Below, piece by piece: positions 1-8,500 of a stretch of 12,670 bases of DNA; position 1 is the stretch's first letter; each line of letters begins with the position of its first letter. The DNA is taken from assembly GCA_964454575.1 (NCBI GenBank), contig CAYVTG010000058.1:1-12670 (forward strand), in the 5' to 3' direction. A program made the translations under genes and the position numbers. The notes beneath the pieces were generated by a model. It saw only the letters and a list, made by a program, of their open reading frames with translations, was not told the DNA's origin and ran no database searches. The stretch is from Haladaptatiplasma sp964454575 (lineage in GTDB: Archaea; Thermoplasmatota; Thermoplasmata; Halarchaeoplasmatales; Halarchaeoplasmataceae).

Positions 1-50
1 AAGTCGTAACAAGGTATCTGTAGGGGAACCTGCAGATGGATCACCTCCTA
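1..50 (+). rRNA. 16S ribosomal RNA, 3' end (partial)
   Basis: This is the last part of a small-subunit rRNA gene that begins before the window. The opening AAGTCGTAACAAGGTA is the conserved stretch before helix 45. Bases 16-24 and 29-37 form the helix 45 stem around a GGAA loop (25-28), the site of the two adenines methylated by KsgA/Dim1. The GGATCACCTCCT end at 38-49 is the 3' tail with the anti-Shine-Dalgarno sequence. The upper helix 45 pairs (ATCTG with CAGAT) differ from the usual GCCG/CGGC of many archaea but remain complementary, so the RNA looks functional. The exact mature end (49 or 50) cannot be fixed from sequence. No 23S or tRNA gene follows. Confidence 0.97.
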
Positions 51-107
51 CGCAATCACGGGGCGGCGGATGTACTGACACTATATTTTCGTCATTCGGA
101 AACTTTC

Positions 108-115
108 TTTTTTTT
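108..115 (+). terminator. Poly-T terminator after 16S rRNA
   Basis: Eight consecutive T residues, preceded by ACTTTC, lie about 60 bases after the 16S end. Archaeal RNA polymerase commonly terminates at T-runs in the non-template strand. The position suits ending the 16S transcript before the next protein gene. A weak TTTC/GAAA stem (87-90 with 99-102) precedes the run. The stretch from 51 to 107 shows no tRNA and no clear processing stem within the window. Confidence 0.5.
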
Positions 116-125
116 ACACAAGAGT

Positions 126-133
126 GAAATATT
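126..133 (+). promoter_or_regulatory. Possible TATA box of the duplicated regulator gene
   Basis: The AT-rich AAATATTC, preceded by purine-rich AGAGTG, is centred about 25 bases before the ATG at 155. That is the spacing expected if transcription starts at or within a few bases of the start codon. No Shine-Dalgarno-like sequence precedes the ATG (TTATACCACGTATCA), which also fits a leaderless mRNA. The box is a poor match to the archaeal consensus, so this is tentative. Confidence 0.3.
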
Positions 134-154
134 CGATAGTTATACCACGTATCA

Positions 155-1198
155 ATGGAACTACTCGAAGATGAACTCAACCTTAGGCTTTTACGCCATC
201 TGGTCTCCGGTGAAGGGGTTAGAGTTAACCTCAGCGCTGTAGCAAAGCATCTCGACGTTCATCGAGCCACAGCAAAAAGAAGATTGAATTTTTTATTTGA
301 AAACAATATCGTAGCTAAACCGGTATATCCATTCCCAACTATCTTCGAGAAATATCCACTGTTAGTCATAGTTAGGGCGGACCTTCCCAGAAACAGGGAA
401 GTCATCGAGTTCATCAAGGATGACACACACATATTCGCAGGATTCTCCTGCATGGAAGGTCCATACAATACGTTACTGATGGAATTCTTCAAAGATCTGG
501 AATCTTATCATTCCTGGAGAGAAAGGATAGTTAAGGAAAAAAAATTACCTTCGAGGGATTGGAGATCTCCGGCAGACGCTTCGATATTCAGCAACAAACT
601 GACCTTTAGGTATGCTCCGAACTGTTTTCTTGAAGAGATGCGCAAACGATATCAAGATAAAGGGTATGTTGATCTTGGAGAACACCGTCTGAACAGCTCA
701 TCTTTTGAATTGATGGAACGTCTACTGCAGGGAGATTTTTTACGGACAAACGAATCTCTTCTAGGTCGTAAACTGGGTTCAGATCGAAAAACGGTGGGTA
801 GGCGCATAGAGTACCTTATAGATCATGGTATCATCTCAAAACCGTGCTGCTTTTTTCCAAATCTGTTCATCCCTCCCGGTTATAATCTGGTCGTCACCAT
901 GCTCGAGGCAAGGGACAGGAGAGGCGAGATACGAGATTTCTTGAAAAGGGACCCGAATGTCTCCCGTGGGATCGATACCAGTTCAGGAAGATACAATTTT
1001 CTGATCTTTACCGCATTCCGTACTATCGAGGATTTCTTTACCTGGGGAAACACGCTAATGGACACATTTCCAGATTGTATCGGAGCCGTTTCCAACACGT
1101 TCCTCTCTTCGCGTATGATACATAATATCGATCCTCAAAAGGTATCTCTCGGGTGGATAGAAAGACGATTATGGGAGGAAAAGGGAGGTACTTTGTAA
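155..1198 (+). CDS. Transcriptional regulator with two tandem winged-helix/sensor modules
   Basis: The protein (347 aa) is an internal duplication: each half has a helix-turn-helix followed by an alpha/beta domain. HTH 1 (residues ~24-57, LSAVAKHLDVHRATAKRRLN) aligns with HTH 2 (~198-231, ESLLGRKLGSDRKTVGRRIE) at an offset of 174. Each is followed by xKPxxxFPxxF and a strand-rich domain (~66-150 and ~243-320) with matching GxYNxLxxxxFxxxExxxxW elements. The arrangement resembles Lrp/AsnC regulators (DNA-binding domain, then effector domain), but two full modules sit in one chain. No membrane segment or enzyme motif is visible. It precedes gdhA by 138 bp in the same direction and may control that unit; the target and ligand are inference. 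The ATG at 155 is the likely start, since no RBS is present and a TATA-like box lies ~25 bases upstream, which suggests a leaderless mRNA. Confidence 0.85.
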   Translation: MELLEDELNLRLLRHLVSGEGVRVNLSAVAKHLDVHRATAKRRLNFLFENNIVAKPVYPFPTIFEKYPLLVIVRADLPRNREVIEFIKDDTHIFAGFSCMEGPYNTLLMEFFKDLESYHSWRERIVKEKKLPSRDWRSPADASIFSNKLTFRYAPNCFLEEMRKRYQDKGYVDLGEHRLNSSSFELMERLLQGDFLRTNESLLGRKLGSDRKTVGRRIEYLIDHGIISKPCCFFPNLFIPPGYNLVVTMLEARDRRGEIRDFLKRDPNVSRGIDTSSGRYNFLIFTAFRTIEDFFTWGNTLMDTFPDCIGAVSNTFLSSRMIHNIDPQKVSLGWIERRLWEEKGGTL

Positions 1199-1220
1199 AA
1201 CTGTACCATATAATCACTAA

Positions 1221-1250
1221 AATTTACCCAAAGTGAACAAATTTAACCCA
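1221..1250 (+). repeat. Direct repeat upstream of the gdhA TATA box (operator candidate)
   Basis: AATTTACCCA (1221-1230) and AATTTAACCCA (1240-1250) are near-identical, and their CCCA parts lie exactly 20 bp apart, about two DNA turns. A looser third relative, GTAAACCA, follows at 1258-1265 directly before the TATA box. Same-face spacing upstream of a promoter is typical of a site for a regulator with repeated DNA-binding domains. That it is bound by the upstream duplicated regulator is an inference. Confidence 0.4.
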
Positions 1251-1269
1251 TCTAAATGTAAACCAACCT

Positions 1270-1277
1270 TTTATATG
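1270..1277 (+). promoter_or_regulatory. gdhA unit promoter: BRE and TATA box
   Basis: TTTATATG is a good archaeal TATA box, preceded by AACCAACC, which could serve as the TFB-recognition element. Transcription would start about 24-27 bases downstream, near 1297-1301, giving a 5' leader of roughly 35-40 bases before the gdhA ATG. No other TATA of this quality is seen between gdhA and the end of the third gene, so this promoter probably drives all three. Confidence 0.65.
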
Positions 1278-1299
1278 AGGAGATTTTCTTCCCTCATAT
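1273..1299 (+). promoter_or_regulatory. Dyad overlapping TATA box and start site
   Basis: ATATGAGG (1273-1280) and CCTCATAT (1292-1299) form a perfect 8-bp inverted repeat with an 11-base gap. One arm covers most of the TATA box and the other the expected transcription start. A dimeric repressor bound here would block TBP or polymerase. It could also be chance, since no second copy exists in the window. Confidence 0.4.
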
Positions 1300-1320
1300 C
1301 GTCATATAGACGACCATATG
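1295..1320 (+). promoter_or_regulatory. Possible hairpin in the gdhA 5' leader
   Basis: TCGTC (1299-1303) pairs with GACGA (1309-1313) around a five-base ATATA loop. CATA (1295-1298) can extend the stem with TATG (1317-1320) across a three-base bulge. The structure would form at the very 5' end of the mRNA, just before the ribosome-binding site. The stem is short and AU-rich at its base, so a role in translation or mRNA stability is only possible. Confidence 0.3.
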
Positions 1321-1324
1321 AAAT

Positions 1325-1330
1325 AGGTGG
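1325..1330 (+). promoter_or_regulatory. gdhA: Ribosome-binding site of gdhA
   Basis: AGGTGG lies six bases before the ATG at 1337. Its AGGTG matches part of the AGGAGGTG complement of the 16S 3' end seen at the start of this window. It fixes the start at 1337. Confidence 0.6.
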
Positions 1331-1336
1331 CTAAAA

Positions 1337-2623
1337 ATGGTAGAAAAAGGCTTCAACGCATATAAGATGGCTCAAGAACAGTTCGACCAGATAGCAGACG
1401 TATTAAATCTCGATGACGCAACCAGAGATCTGCTTCGGACTTGCATGAGAGAATATCATTTCACCATACCGGTGAAGATGGACGACGGTACGTCTAAGGT
1501 GTTTAAGGGGTTCAGGATACAACACAACGATGCCAGAGGTCCGTGTAAAGGTGGCATCAGATTCCATCCCCAAGAGACTGTTGATACGGTTCGAGCACTT
1601 TCCATGTGGATGACTTGGAAATGTGCCGTGGTCGACATTCCCCTCGGTGGAGGAAAAGGTGGAGTTATCTGTGACCCCCATGATCTTTCCGAGAGAGAAC
1701 AGGAGAGATTATGCAGAGGGTGGATACGACAGATATCGAAGAATATAGGTCCTGTAGAAGATATCCCTGCTCCAGACGTTATGACGACTGCACAACACAT
1801 GCTCTGGATGATGGACGAATATGAGTATATCGCCGGAGGCAAATATCCCGGTACCATAACGGGTAAACCGGTAGGCCACGGCGGTTCATTGGGTAGAACT
1901 GAAGCAACTGGCTATGGTGTGATATACATGGTACGCGAGGCACTGAAAGAATTGGGTATGGATATTTCTAAAACCAGTGCTTCAGTACAAGGCTTTGGAA
2001 ACGTAGCTCAGTATGCTGTAGAATTATTCGTTCAATATGGTGGTAAGGTAGTATCTGTATCATGTTGGGACCAAGGAGAAGGTAAGCCATGCTCGTATTA
2101 CCGAGAAAGTGGTATCGATCTTGAAGAATTAAGACTAATAACCGATCGATTCGGGAGCATCGACAAAGTCAAAGCGAAGAAATTAGGCTACGAAAAACTA
2201 CCAGGCGACGACTGGTTGATCCACGATGTAGATATACTGATACCTGCAGCTCTTGAAAACGCCATCACCGCGGATAATGTTGGAGATATAAGCGATACGG
2301 TAAAACTCATAGCTGCCGGTGCCAATGGACCTATAACCCCTGAAGCAGAAAAAGTGATGCAAGAGCGTGGAATCATGTTGATACCCGACTTCCTGGCCAA
2401 TGCAGGTGGTGTGATGTGCAGTTACTTCGAGCAGGTACAGAACAACTCCAATTATTACTGGCCAAAAGAAGAGGTACTTGGAAAATTGGACGATAAGATG
2501 ACCGCTGCATTCTACAAGGTCATGGATCTGGCAAATAGAAAGAATATCCCATTGAGTGATGCTGCTTACATGATCGCCATAAATCGAGTGGCGGATGCGT
2601 GTAAGATACGCGGATGGGTATAG
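1337..2623 (+). CDS. gdhA: Glutamate dehydrogenase
   Basis: Cytoplasmic Glu/Leu/Phe/Val dehydrogenase-family enzyme that interconverts glutamate with 2-oxoglutarate and ammonia using NAD(P). The length (428 aa) is normal for the hexameric archaeal and bacterial type. The N-terminal substrate domain carries KGGIRFHP (K71), TWKCAVVDIPLGGGKGG (K95 and catalytic K107) and PAPDVMT (catalytic D147). GKPVGHGGSLGRTEATGYGV starts near residue 176. The Rossmann dinucleotide site is GFGNVA (219-224), followed by GANGPITPEA and the closing GGVMCSYFEQVQN. The glycine before the active-site lysine (GGGKGG) is more often alanine (GGAKGG). The segment after the second Rossmann strand (VSCWDQGEGKPCSYY) is unusual, so cofactor preference cannot be read. 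It is the first gene of a three-gene unit; the next gene starts 15 bases after its stop. It suggests amino-acid catabolism or ammonia assimilation under control of the two signalling-like proteins downstream. Confidence 0.98.
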   Translation: MVEKGFNAYKMAQEQFDQIADVLNLDDATRDLLRTCMREYHFTIPVKMDDGTSKVFKGFRIQHNDARGPCKGGIRFHPQETVDTVRALSMWMTWKCAVVDIPLGGGKGGVICDPHDLSEREQERLCRGWIRQISKNIGPVEDIPAPDVMTTAQHMLWMMDEYEYIAGGKYPGTITGKPVGHGGSLGRTEATGYGVIYMVREALKELGMDISKTSASVQGFGNVAQYAVELFVQYGGKVVSVSCWDQGEGKPCSYYRESGIDLEELRLITDRFGSIDKVKAKKLGYEKLPGDDWLIHDVDILIPAALENAITADNVGDISDTVKLIAAGANGPITPEAEKVMQERGIMLIPDFLANAGGVMCSYFEQVQNNSNYYWPKEEVLGKLDDKMTAAFYKVMDLANRKNIPLSDAAYMIAINRVADACKIRGWV

Positions 2624-2638
2624 ATAAGAAGGTTATGG

Positions 2639-5539
2639 ATGTCTGATCGTGAGAAGAAGATAAGGAAAGTCGTTGAAGACAATACGGGTATCGACCCGGG
2701 TGGTAGAGATACTCATCCCGGTTCGGTTACCCCTGGTCATGCCATCAGAAACATATTGTTCGTTGCTCCGGATTATGATTTCTTTCAGATAGAAGAAGAG
2801 GGGCGACTACACCGATTATTTAAAGAGTTACCATCGGCATATGGGATCATCCCAAACGTTGAACATGTAGATGATATATACGGCTGCCTAGAACATCTAC
2901 GTGACCGAAGAACCGATCTACTGATCATATTCAACGGACCTACGGACGGAACTGCAGACGATCTTGCATCCAAAGTAAAAAAAGAATATCCCAAATTGCC
3001 TGTAGTTCTGGTAGGTAAAGATATTTCGTCATTGAAAGATTCACAAGAAAAAGGTATCATGGATATGGTATTCACTTGGAACGGAGATGGAAAGTTCTTC
3101 GTATACGTAACACATCTTGTGGAAGATACATTACGATATAAACATGATGAGCTGCAGATGGTACTCTTAGTTGAAAACAATATACAATTTTTTTCTCAGT
3201 ATTTGCCACTCATATACGAGGAGATATTCGAGCACGAAAAAGATATCTTGCAGGAAGAGCTAACCGCCAAACAGGAGGAGTATCGAGTAGCACACCGACC
3301 CGCAGTGTTATTCAAGAGGGATTTTGCAGCTGTAGATGAATTTTCACAAGAACACAGCGAACGGTTGTTGCTCTTGATATGCGATATGAATGATGGATTT
3401 GATAGATATGCAGGTTTAAGTTTGGTAAAAAACATCTTGAAAAAAAGAAACGACTTCAAGATTTTGCTGCAATCATCCGAAAGCATAGACCACGAAGATC
3501 TACCGGAAGGTGTAGAATTTGTGATGAAGGGAAGCCCTTCTTTGTACACACGTATAAAGGAAATCTTAAGGGAAGCCATGGGACCTTTGACCATCACAGT
3601 AAATTCTCATGAGGTTGAAGGGCTTAGAGACCTAGAGAACGCATTGATCAGTTTACCGGGCCATGACATCCCACTACCGGAGATGATCGAATGGCTGAAA
3701 GCCAGACGTGAATTCTCTCTGGCTAACAAACTTGATGATATTTCTGATACGGAAGATACAGATAACACAAAGGATGCCGTCCTCAACATCCTTGAAGATG
3801 AAAAGTACTCTTCCTATAGATGCACCGTTTCAGATTACAAAAGGGAAACTTTTGGACCCCATATCAATCTCTGCCGTATGGGTGGTGGGGCTCTGGGTGG
3901 AAAATCGAGAGGCATAGTTTTTGTATCCAAATTATTGACCGATTACCTAAAAAGAGATATGCTGCCAGGGCTTGATATCACAGTACCTCGCACACTCATT
4001 TTATCTACCGATGTTTTTGATAAATTCATCGAACAAAATGAACTCCTAGACGAGCATCTGATGGACCTATCCGACGAACGCATAGCTGCACGATTCATGG
4101 GTGCAGACCTGCCTGCAACCATACTTGGAGATCTTAGAGCATTTGTAAGACAGACCAAAGGCCCCATGATCGTACGTTCGTCAGGTGTACTGGAAGACGC
4201 GGTGCTTCAACCCTTTGCCGGTGTATATTCCTCTTTATTGCTGCCCAATGAATCATGGGAGACCGACCTGAGATTTCAGGATGTATGCAGCGCCGTTAAA
4301 TATGTATACGCATCTACCTTTTTTGAAGTAGCACGCACGTATCTACGTTCAACGCCGAAGAATATCGGAGACGAGAAGATGGCGGTGATGGTGCAGGAAG
4401 CCGTTGGAAAACGCCATGACAATCACTTCTATCCCACTATTTCAGGAGTAGCACGTTCATACGACCACTATCCGCCGGGCTGCTGTCCTCCGGATGAAGG
4501 TACCGTTTACCTGGCCTTGGGCCTGGGTAAATCGATCGTCGAAGGTGGAAGGGCCTATAGATTCTGCCCTAATCATCCTAAAGCTACTATGAAAGAAGGG
4601 CTTGATGAGCTGCTTAAAAAATCCCAGACCAAATTTTATGCTCTAAATATGGAAACTCTGTACAAGATGATAGACCTTGACGAAGAAAAGACACTATCTC
4701 TACTGGACCTTAAGACGGCGGAAAGACACGGAGAATTAACATGCGTTGCTTCAACATATGTGAACCAAAGTGGGAGATTGTATCCCGGGATCAACTATAA
4801 AGGACCCCGGGTAGTGGATTTTGCCCCAATACTTGTACACGAAAAAATTCCACTGGCAAATGGGATACGTCTTTTACTAAAGATGATAGAAACCGCCCTT
4901 GATTCTCCAGTTGAGATCGAGTTTGCCGTTAATGTAAAAGATGATTGTAAGAACGCCGAACTCTATGTTTTACAGGTAAGAAGTATGAAGAGCGTTCATC
5001 GTATGGTCGATATATCCATAGACGAACACGATCCGGATGATATAATATGTTACAGCCATCGCTCCCTAGGTAACGGTGTGATCAGTGACATAAAGGATAT
5101 CGTGTTAGTGAAGGATACGGATATGACAAACAGTCCTGAAATAGCTAAAGAACTGCGTAAACTCAACAAAGAACTTTTGGACAGGGGTAGACCCTATATC
5201 CTAATCGGGCCCGGAAGGTGGGGTTCAGCCGACCGATGGTTGGGTATTCCGGTGGATTGGAGCGACATCTCCGGAGCAAGATTGATAGTGGAAACTCCTT
5301 TGGAGGGGCGAGCGGTCGAACCATCACAAGGTTCGCACTTTTTCCATGATATGATCGCATCAGATGTAGGTTACATGGTGATCAAAGATAGGGACGAGTT
5401 AGATCTTGAGAGATTAAAGTCGTTGGAAACCTTGGAAGACAAAAAACATGTGAAACACCTTCTGGCAGATGAACCTTTTGAGATAAAATTGGACGGCAGA
5501 AAAGGTGAAGGGATCATAGTAAAGGGAAAAGCTGATTAA
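2639..5539 (+). CDS. Receiver-like/PEP-synthase ATP-binding domain protein
   Basis: 966 aa. Domains in order: a degenerate receiver-like domain (~37-165; RTDLLIIFNG has no Asp at the phosphorylation position); a second receiver-like domain (~173-310; LLVEN start, candidate phospho-acceptor D249 in LLICDM, Ser in LQSS near 279, Lys in VMKG at 297); a linker; then the PPDK/PEP-synthase N-terminal ATP-binding domain (~412-783; GGGALGGKSRG, VPRTLILSTDVF, PMIVRSSGVLED near 509-520, FAGVYSS, MAVMVQEAVG, LGLGKSIVEGG, VEIEFAV, LYVLQVRSM). A C-terminal segment has GPGRWGSADRWLGIPVDW (~857-874) and SQGSHFF (~896-902). The phosphohistidine domain and TIM barrel of true PEP synthases are absent. From memory, Bacteroidetes carry similar receiver-PPDK_N proteins, usually labelled PEP synthase; no function is known to me. 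It follows gdhA by 15 bases with a weak RBS (AAGG, 2629-2632), and a paralogue of its ATP-binding and C-terminal parts comes next. I infer a regulatory role, not gluconeogenesis. Confidence 0.9.
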   Translation: MSDREKKIRKVVEDNTGIDPGGRDTHPGSVTPGHAIRNILFVAPDYDFFQIEEEGRLHRLFKELPSAYGIIPNVEHVDDIYGCLEHLRDRRTDLLIIFNGPTDGTADDLASKVKKEYPKLPVVLVGKDISSLKDSQEKGIMDMVFTWNGDGKFFVYVTHLVEDTLRYKHDELQMVLLVENNIQFFSQYLPLIYEEIFEHEKDILQEELTAKQEEYRVAHRPAVLFKRDFAAVDEFSQEHSERLLLLICDMNDGFDRYAGLSLVKNILKKRNDFKILLQSSESIDHEDLPEGVEFVMKGSPSLYTRIKEILREAMGPLTITVNSHEVEGLRDLENALISLPGHDIPLPEMIEWLKARREFSLANKLDDISDTEDTDNTKDAVLNILEDEKYSSYRCTVSDYKRETFGPHINLCRMGGGALGGKSRGIVFVSKLLTDYLKRDMLPGLDITVPRTLILSTDVFDKFIEQNELLDEHLMDLSDERIAARFMGADLPATILGDLRAFVRQTKGPMIVRSSGVLEDAVLQPFAGVYSSLLLPNESWETDLRFQDVCSAVKYVYASTFFEVARTYLRSTPKNIGDEKMAVMVQEAVGKRHDNHFYPTISGVARSYDHYPPGCCPPDEGTVYLALGLGKSIVEGGRAYRFCPNHPKATMKEGLDELLKKSQTKFYALNMETLYKMIDLDEEKTLSLLDLKTAERHGELTCVASTYVNQSGRLYPGINYKGPRVVDFAPILVHEKIPLANGIRLLLKMIETALDSPVEIEFAVNVKDDCKNAELYVLQVRSMKSVHRMVDISIDEHDPDDIICYSHRSLGNGVISDIKDIVLVKDTDMTNSPEIAKELRKLNKELLDRGRPYILIGPGRWGSADRWLGIPVDWSDISGARLIVETPLEGRAVEPSQGSHFFHDMIASDVGYMVIKDRDELDLERLKSLETLEDKKHVKHLLADEPFEIKLDGRKGEGIIVKGKAD

Positions 5540-5556
5540 CGTTTGAAATCAATGAA

Positions 5557-5561
5557 GAGGT
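5557..5561 (+). promoter_or_regulatory. Ribosome-binding site of the GAF/PPDK_N/nucleotidyltransferase gene
   Basis: GAGGT, inside GAAGAGGTTGAG, matches the anti-Shine-Dalgarno end of the 16S and lies nine bases before the ATG at 5571. The 31-base gap from the previous stop holds no TATA box, which supports cotranscription. Confidence 0.5.
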
Positions 5562-5570
5562 TGAGTTAAG

Positions 5571-8500
5571 ATGGAAGAAGAAGAGAAAAAACAGAGTTCC
5601 GAAGACTATCACACACAGATAGATGAACTACAAGAGCGTGTTAAGGAGTTGAATTGCTTCTACGGTATATCCTCGATAGTTAAGGATACTAAAGCTCCAC
5701 TCGAAGATGCACTGTGCGAAATTGTAGAACTCATGCCTCCTGCATGGTACCATCATGATATAGCTGCCGCCAGGATAATATTCAATGGATTTAAGTGTGA
5801 AACTGAAGGATTCAAAGAAACCCCTTGGATGCAGCAAAGCGATATCGTTGTCGAAGGTGAAAGGTTGGGTGTACTGCTGGTGGTTTATCTAGAAGAAAGA
5901 CCAGATATGGATGAAGGACCTTTTTTAAAAGACGAAAGGCGTTTGATCGATGCTATATCTGAATTACTGGGCACCTACCTTGCAGAGAGACATGTGCGTT
6001 CCAGTTTAGAAAAGGATGAAAAATCACATGACGCCCCTGTAGGAAAGGAAGATTGGGAGGTGATCATAGACCTTCTATTGAAAACAGACCCTCGGATGTT
6101 GCTGCGGATAACAAGAAAGATGGTATATCATCTGTATCGTAAAGGTAACAAGCGCATAGAAGAGGTGATGCAAACTGTTTGCCCGATAACGCCGGAACCA
6201 GGTACACCGCAGTGGTGCGGCATCAACATGCCAAATCCACGTAAGAGCCTAGATTCTTTGAAGATAGTTCAGGAAGAAGTATTCAGGATCGCCAAGGAAA
6301 GTTTGCCACCCGGAGAGATATCCGCTTTGTTTCAGCGTTGGCTAAAGGAGGATAAGGCTCGTCCCCTGTTGCTTTCATCACAAAGAAAAGGTATTCCCTT
6401 TGTCGAGATCAGCGATGAAGTGAACAGGTTCTGTGAGAACTACGGCGGTGAGAACGCTCTAGCCCCCGAGGACAGTATGACCATCCGTACCGCACTTCTA
6501 TCTCGTTTCTTCACCGATCGGCTTGAATTCCTCAACGTCGCGAAGAAATACATATCTCTCGACCATTTTGTACCTCTCCTAAAAAATGTGATCGGGTGCG
6601 CTCAAGGTGCTGGAAAATTGGGTGGAAAGACTTCGGGAGTGATTTTAGCACACAAGATCATCGAGAAGGAATTGAAGGAAGATAATATAGTGTCTTTTCC
6701 GAAAAGCTGGTATATGACCTCGGATACGATGATGGACTTGATCCAATATAACGATCTTGATGAAGTAGTACACGTTAAATATCTTGATCCCGAAGAGATA
6801 CGCCAGGAGTACCCTATATTGGAGCAGATCTTCAAAAATGCAGTGTTCACTTCAGAGATAGTAGAAGGCCTCAGACGCATATTAAGAGATATAAAAGACA
6901 AACCGTTGATAATCCGCTCTTCCAGCTTGCTTGAAGACAGTTTTGGGGCTGCTTTTTCCGGTAAATACAAAAGTTTGTTTATAGCAAATACAGGTACGGA
7001 GGAAGAACGACTCAGTGCTCTAACAAACGCCATAGCCGAAGTCTATGCGTCTACGCTTGCACCGGATCCCATCGAATATCGTAAAGAAAGAGGGCTACTA
7101 GACATGAACGAACAGATGGGGGTGTTGATCCAGGAAGTCGTTGGTACACGCATCGGTCCTTATTATATACCGGCCTATGCAGGCGTGGCATTTAGCAGAA
7201 ACGAATTCCGATGGTCTCCTCGTGTGCGCAGAGAAGATGGGATCGTTAGGATAGTTACGGGATTGGGTACACGCGCAGTTGACAGAGTGAGTAATGATTA
7301 CCCCATACTGGTTTCACCTAAACGTCCTGAACTCAGGGTAAATGCCATGGTGGAGGAACAGGTCAAATATTCACAGAAATACATGGATGTTATCAACATG
7401 GAAACAGACGTACTGGAAACGGTGAATGCCATCGATCTATTGCGGGAGTACTCTGACGAATACCCCGACCTTGAGAAGATCGTATCCGTTTATCAAGAGG
7501 GAAGATTGATCGAACCTTCGGTGCTTACAGACATGAAAAATTCAGACATAGTTATAACTTTTGAAGGACTGTTCAAAAACAAAAAATTCCTTAAAGATAT
7601 AGACAGAGTACTCACACTTCTGGAAGATATGCTGGGGACACCCGTTGACGTAGAATTCGCTCACGATGGAGAAGATCTTTATGTACTTCAATGTAGGCCG
7701 CAGAGCCAGTCACAGTTGATAGAGCGTAAACCGATACCGGAAGGGATACCTTCGGATAAAAAGGTCTTTACAGCTAACAGGTATGTGACTACCGGATGTA
7801 TCGAAAATATAGAATACATCGTCTATGTGGAGCCATCGGGTTACGAAACACTTGAGAGCAGAGAAGAGATGTTCAAAGTCGCTAGAGTGATCAGTGATTT
7901 GAACTCTTTATTACCACGACGTAGATTCATACTCATGGGTCCGGGGCGCTGGGGCAGCAGGGGCGATATCAAGCTCGGTGTGCCCATACAATACAGAGAT
8001 ATAAACAATACATCGCTGCTGGTGGAGATCGCCAGGGAAAAAGGAGGATATTTACCCGAGTTATCCTTCGGAACGCACTTTTTCCAGGACCTTGTAGAAA
8101 CGAATATCAAATATCTCCCTCTATATCCGGATGAGGACGATATCGTGTTCAACGAAAGGATTTTGCACCGTGCCCCTAACATATTATCAGAACTACTGCC
8201 ATCCGAAAAGAAGATGGAAGATATCATCAGGGTTATACGTGTCTCGGACATGTATCCCGGGAGTAAACTAGCCGTGATAATGGACGGCGATGCCAACGAG
8301 GCACTGGCCTATATCAAACCAGCGGATCATTGGGAATGGAGGATGGAAAAGGTAAAAGAGCTAGCCAGTAAATTGGATCCGGAATTATACGGGATGAAGG
8401 CGATGTATATTTTGGGAAGTACAAAAGATTGTACCGCAGGGCCTTCGAGCGACATCGACCTGCTCATACATTTTGACGGCGATGAAAGGCAGAGGGATAT

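Noticed and set aside
36..242. Short plus-strand ORF from 36
   Set aside because: It begins inside the 16S 3' end, crosses the poly-T run and overlaps the regulator in another frame, with no RBS.
1456..1857. 133-codon minus-strand ORF inside gdhA
   Set aside because: It lies opposite conserved GDH motifs and has no sensible protein features; a shadow frame.
7841..8296. 151-codon minus-strand ORF inside the GAF-fusion gene
   Set aside because: Opposite the conserved GPGRWGS segment, rich in Ser and Ile as expected of a reverse-strand shadow.
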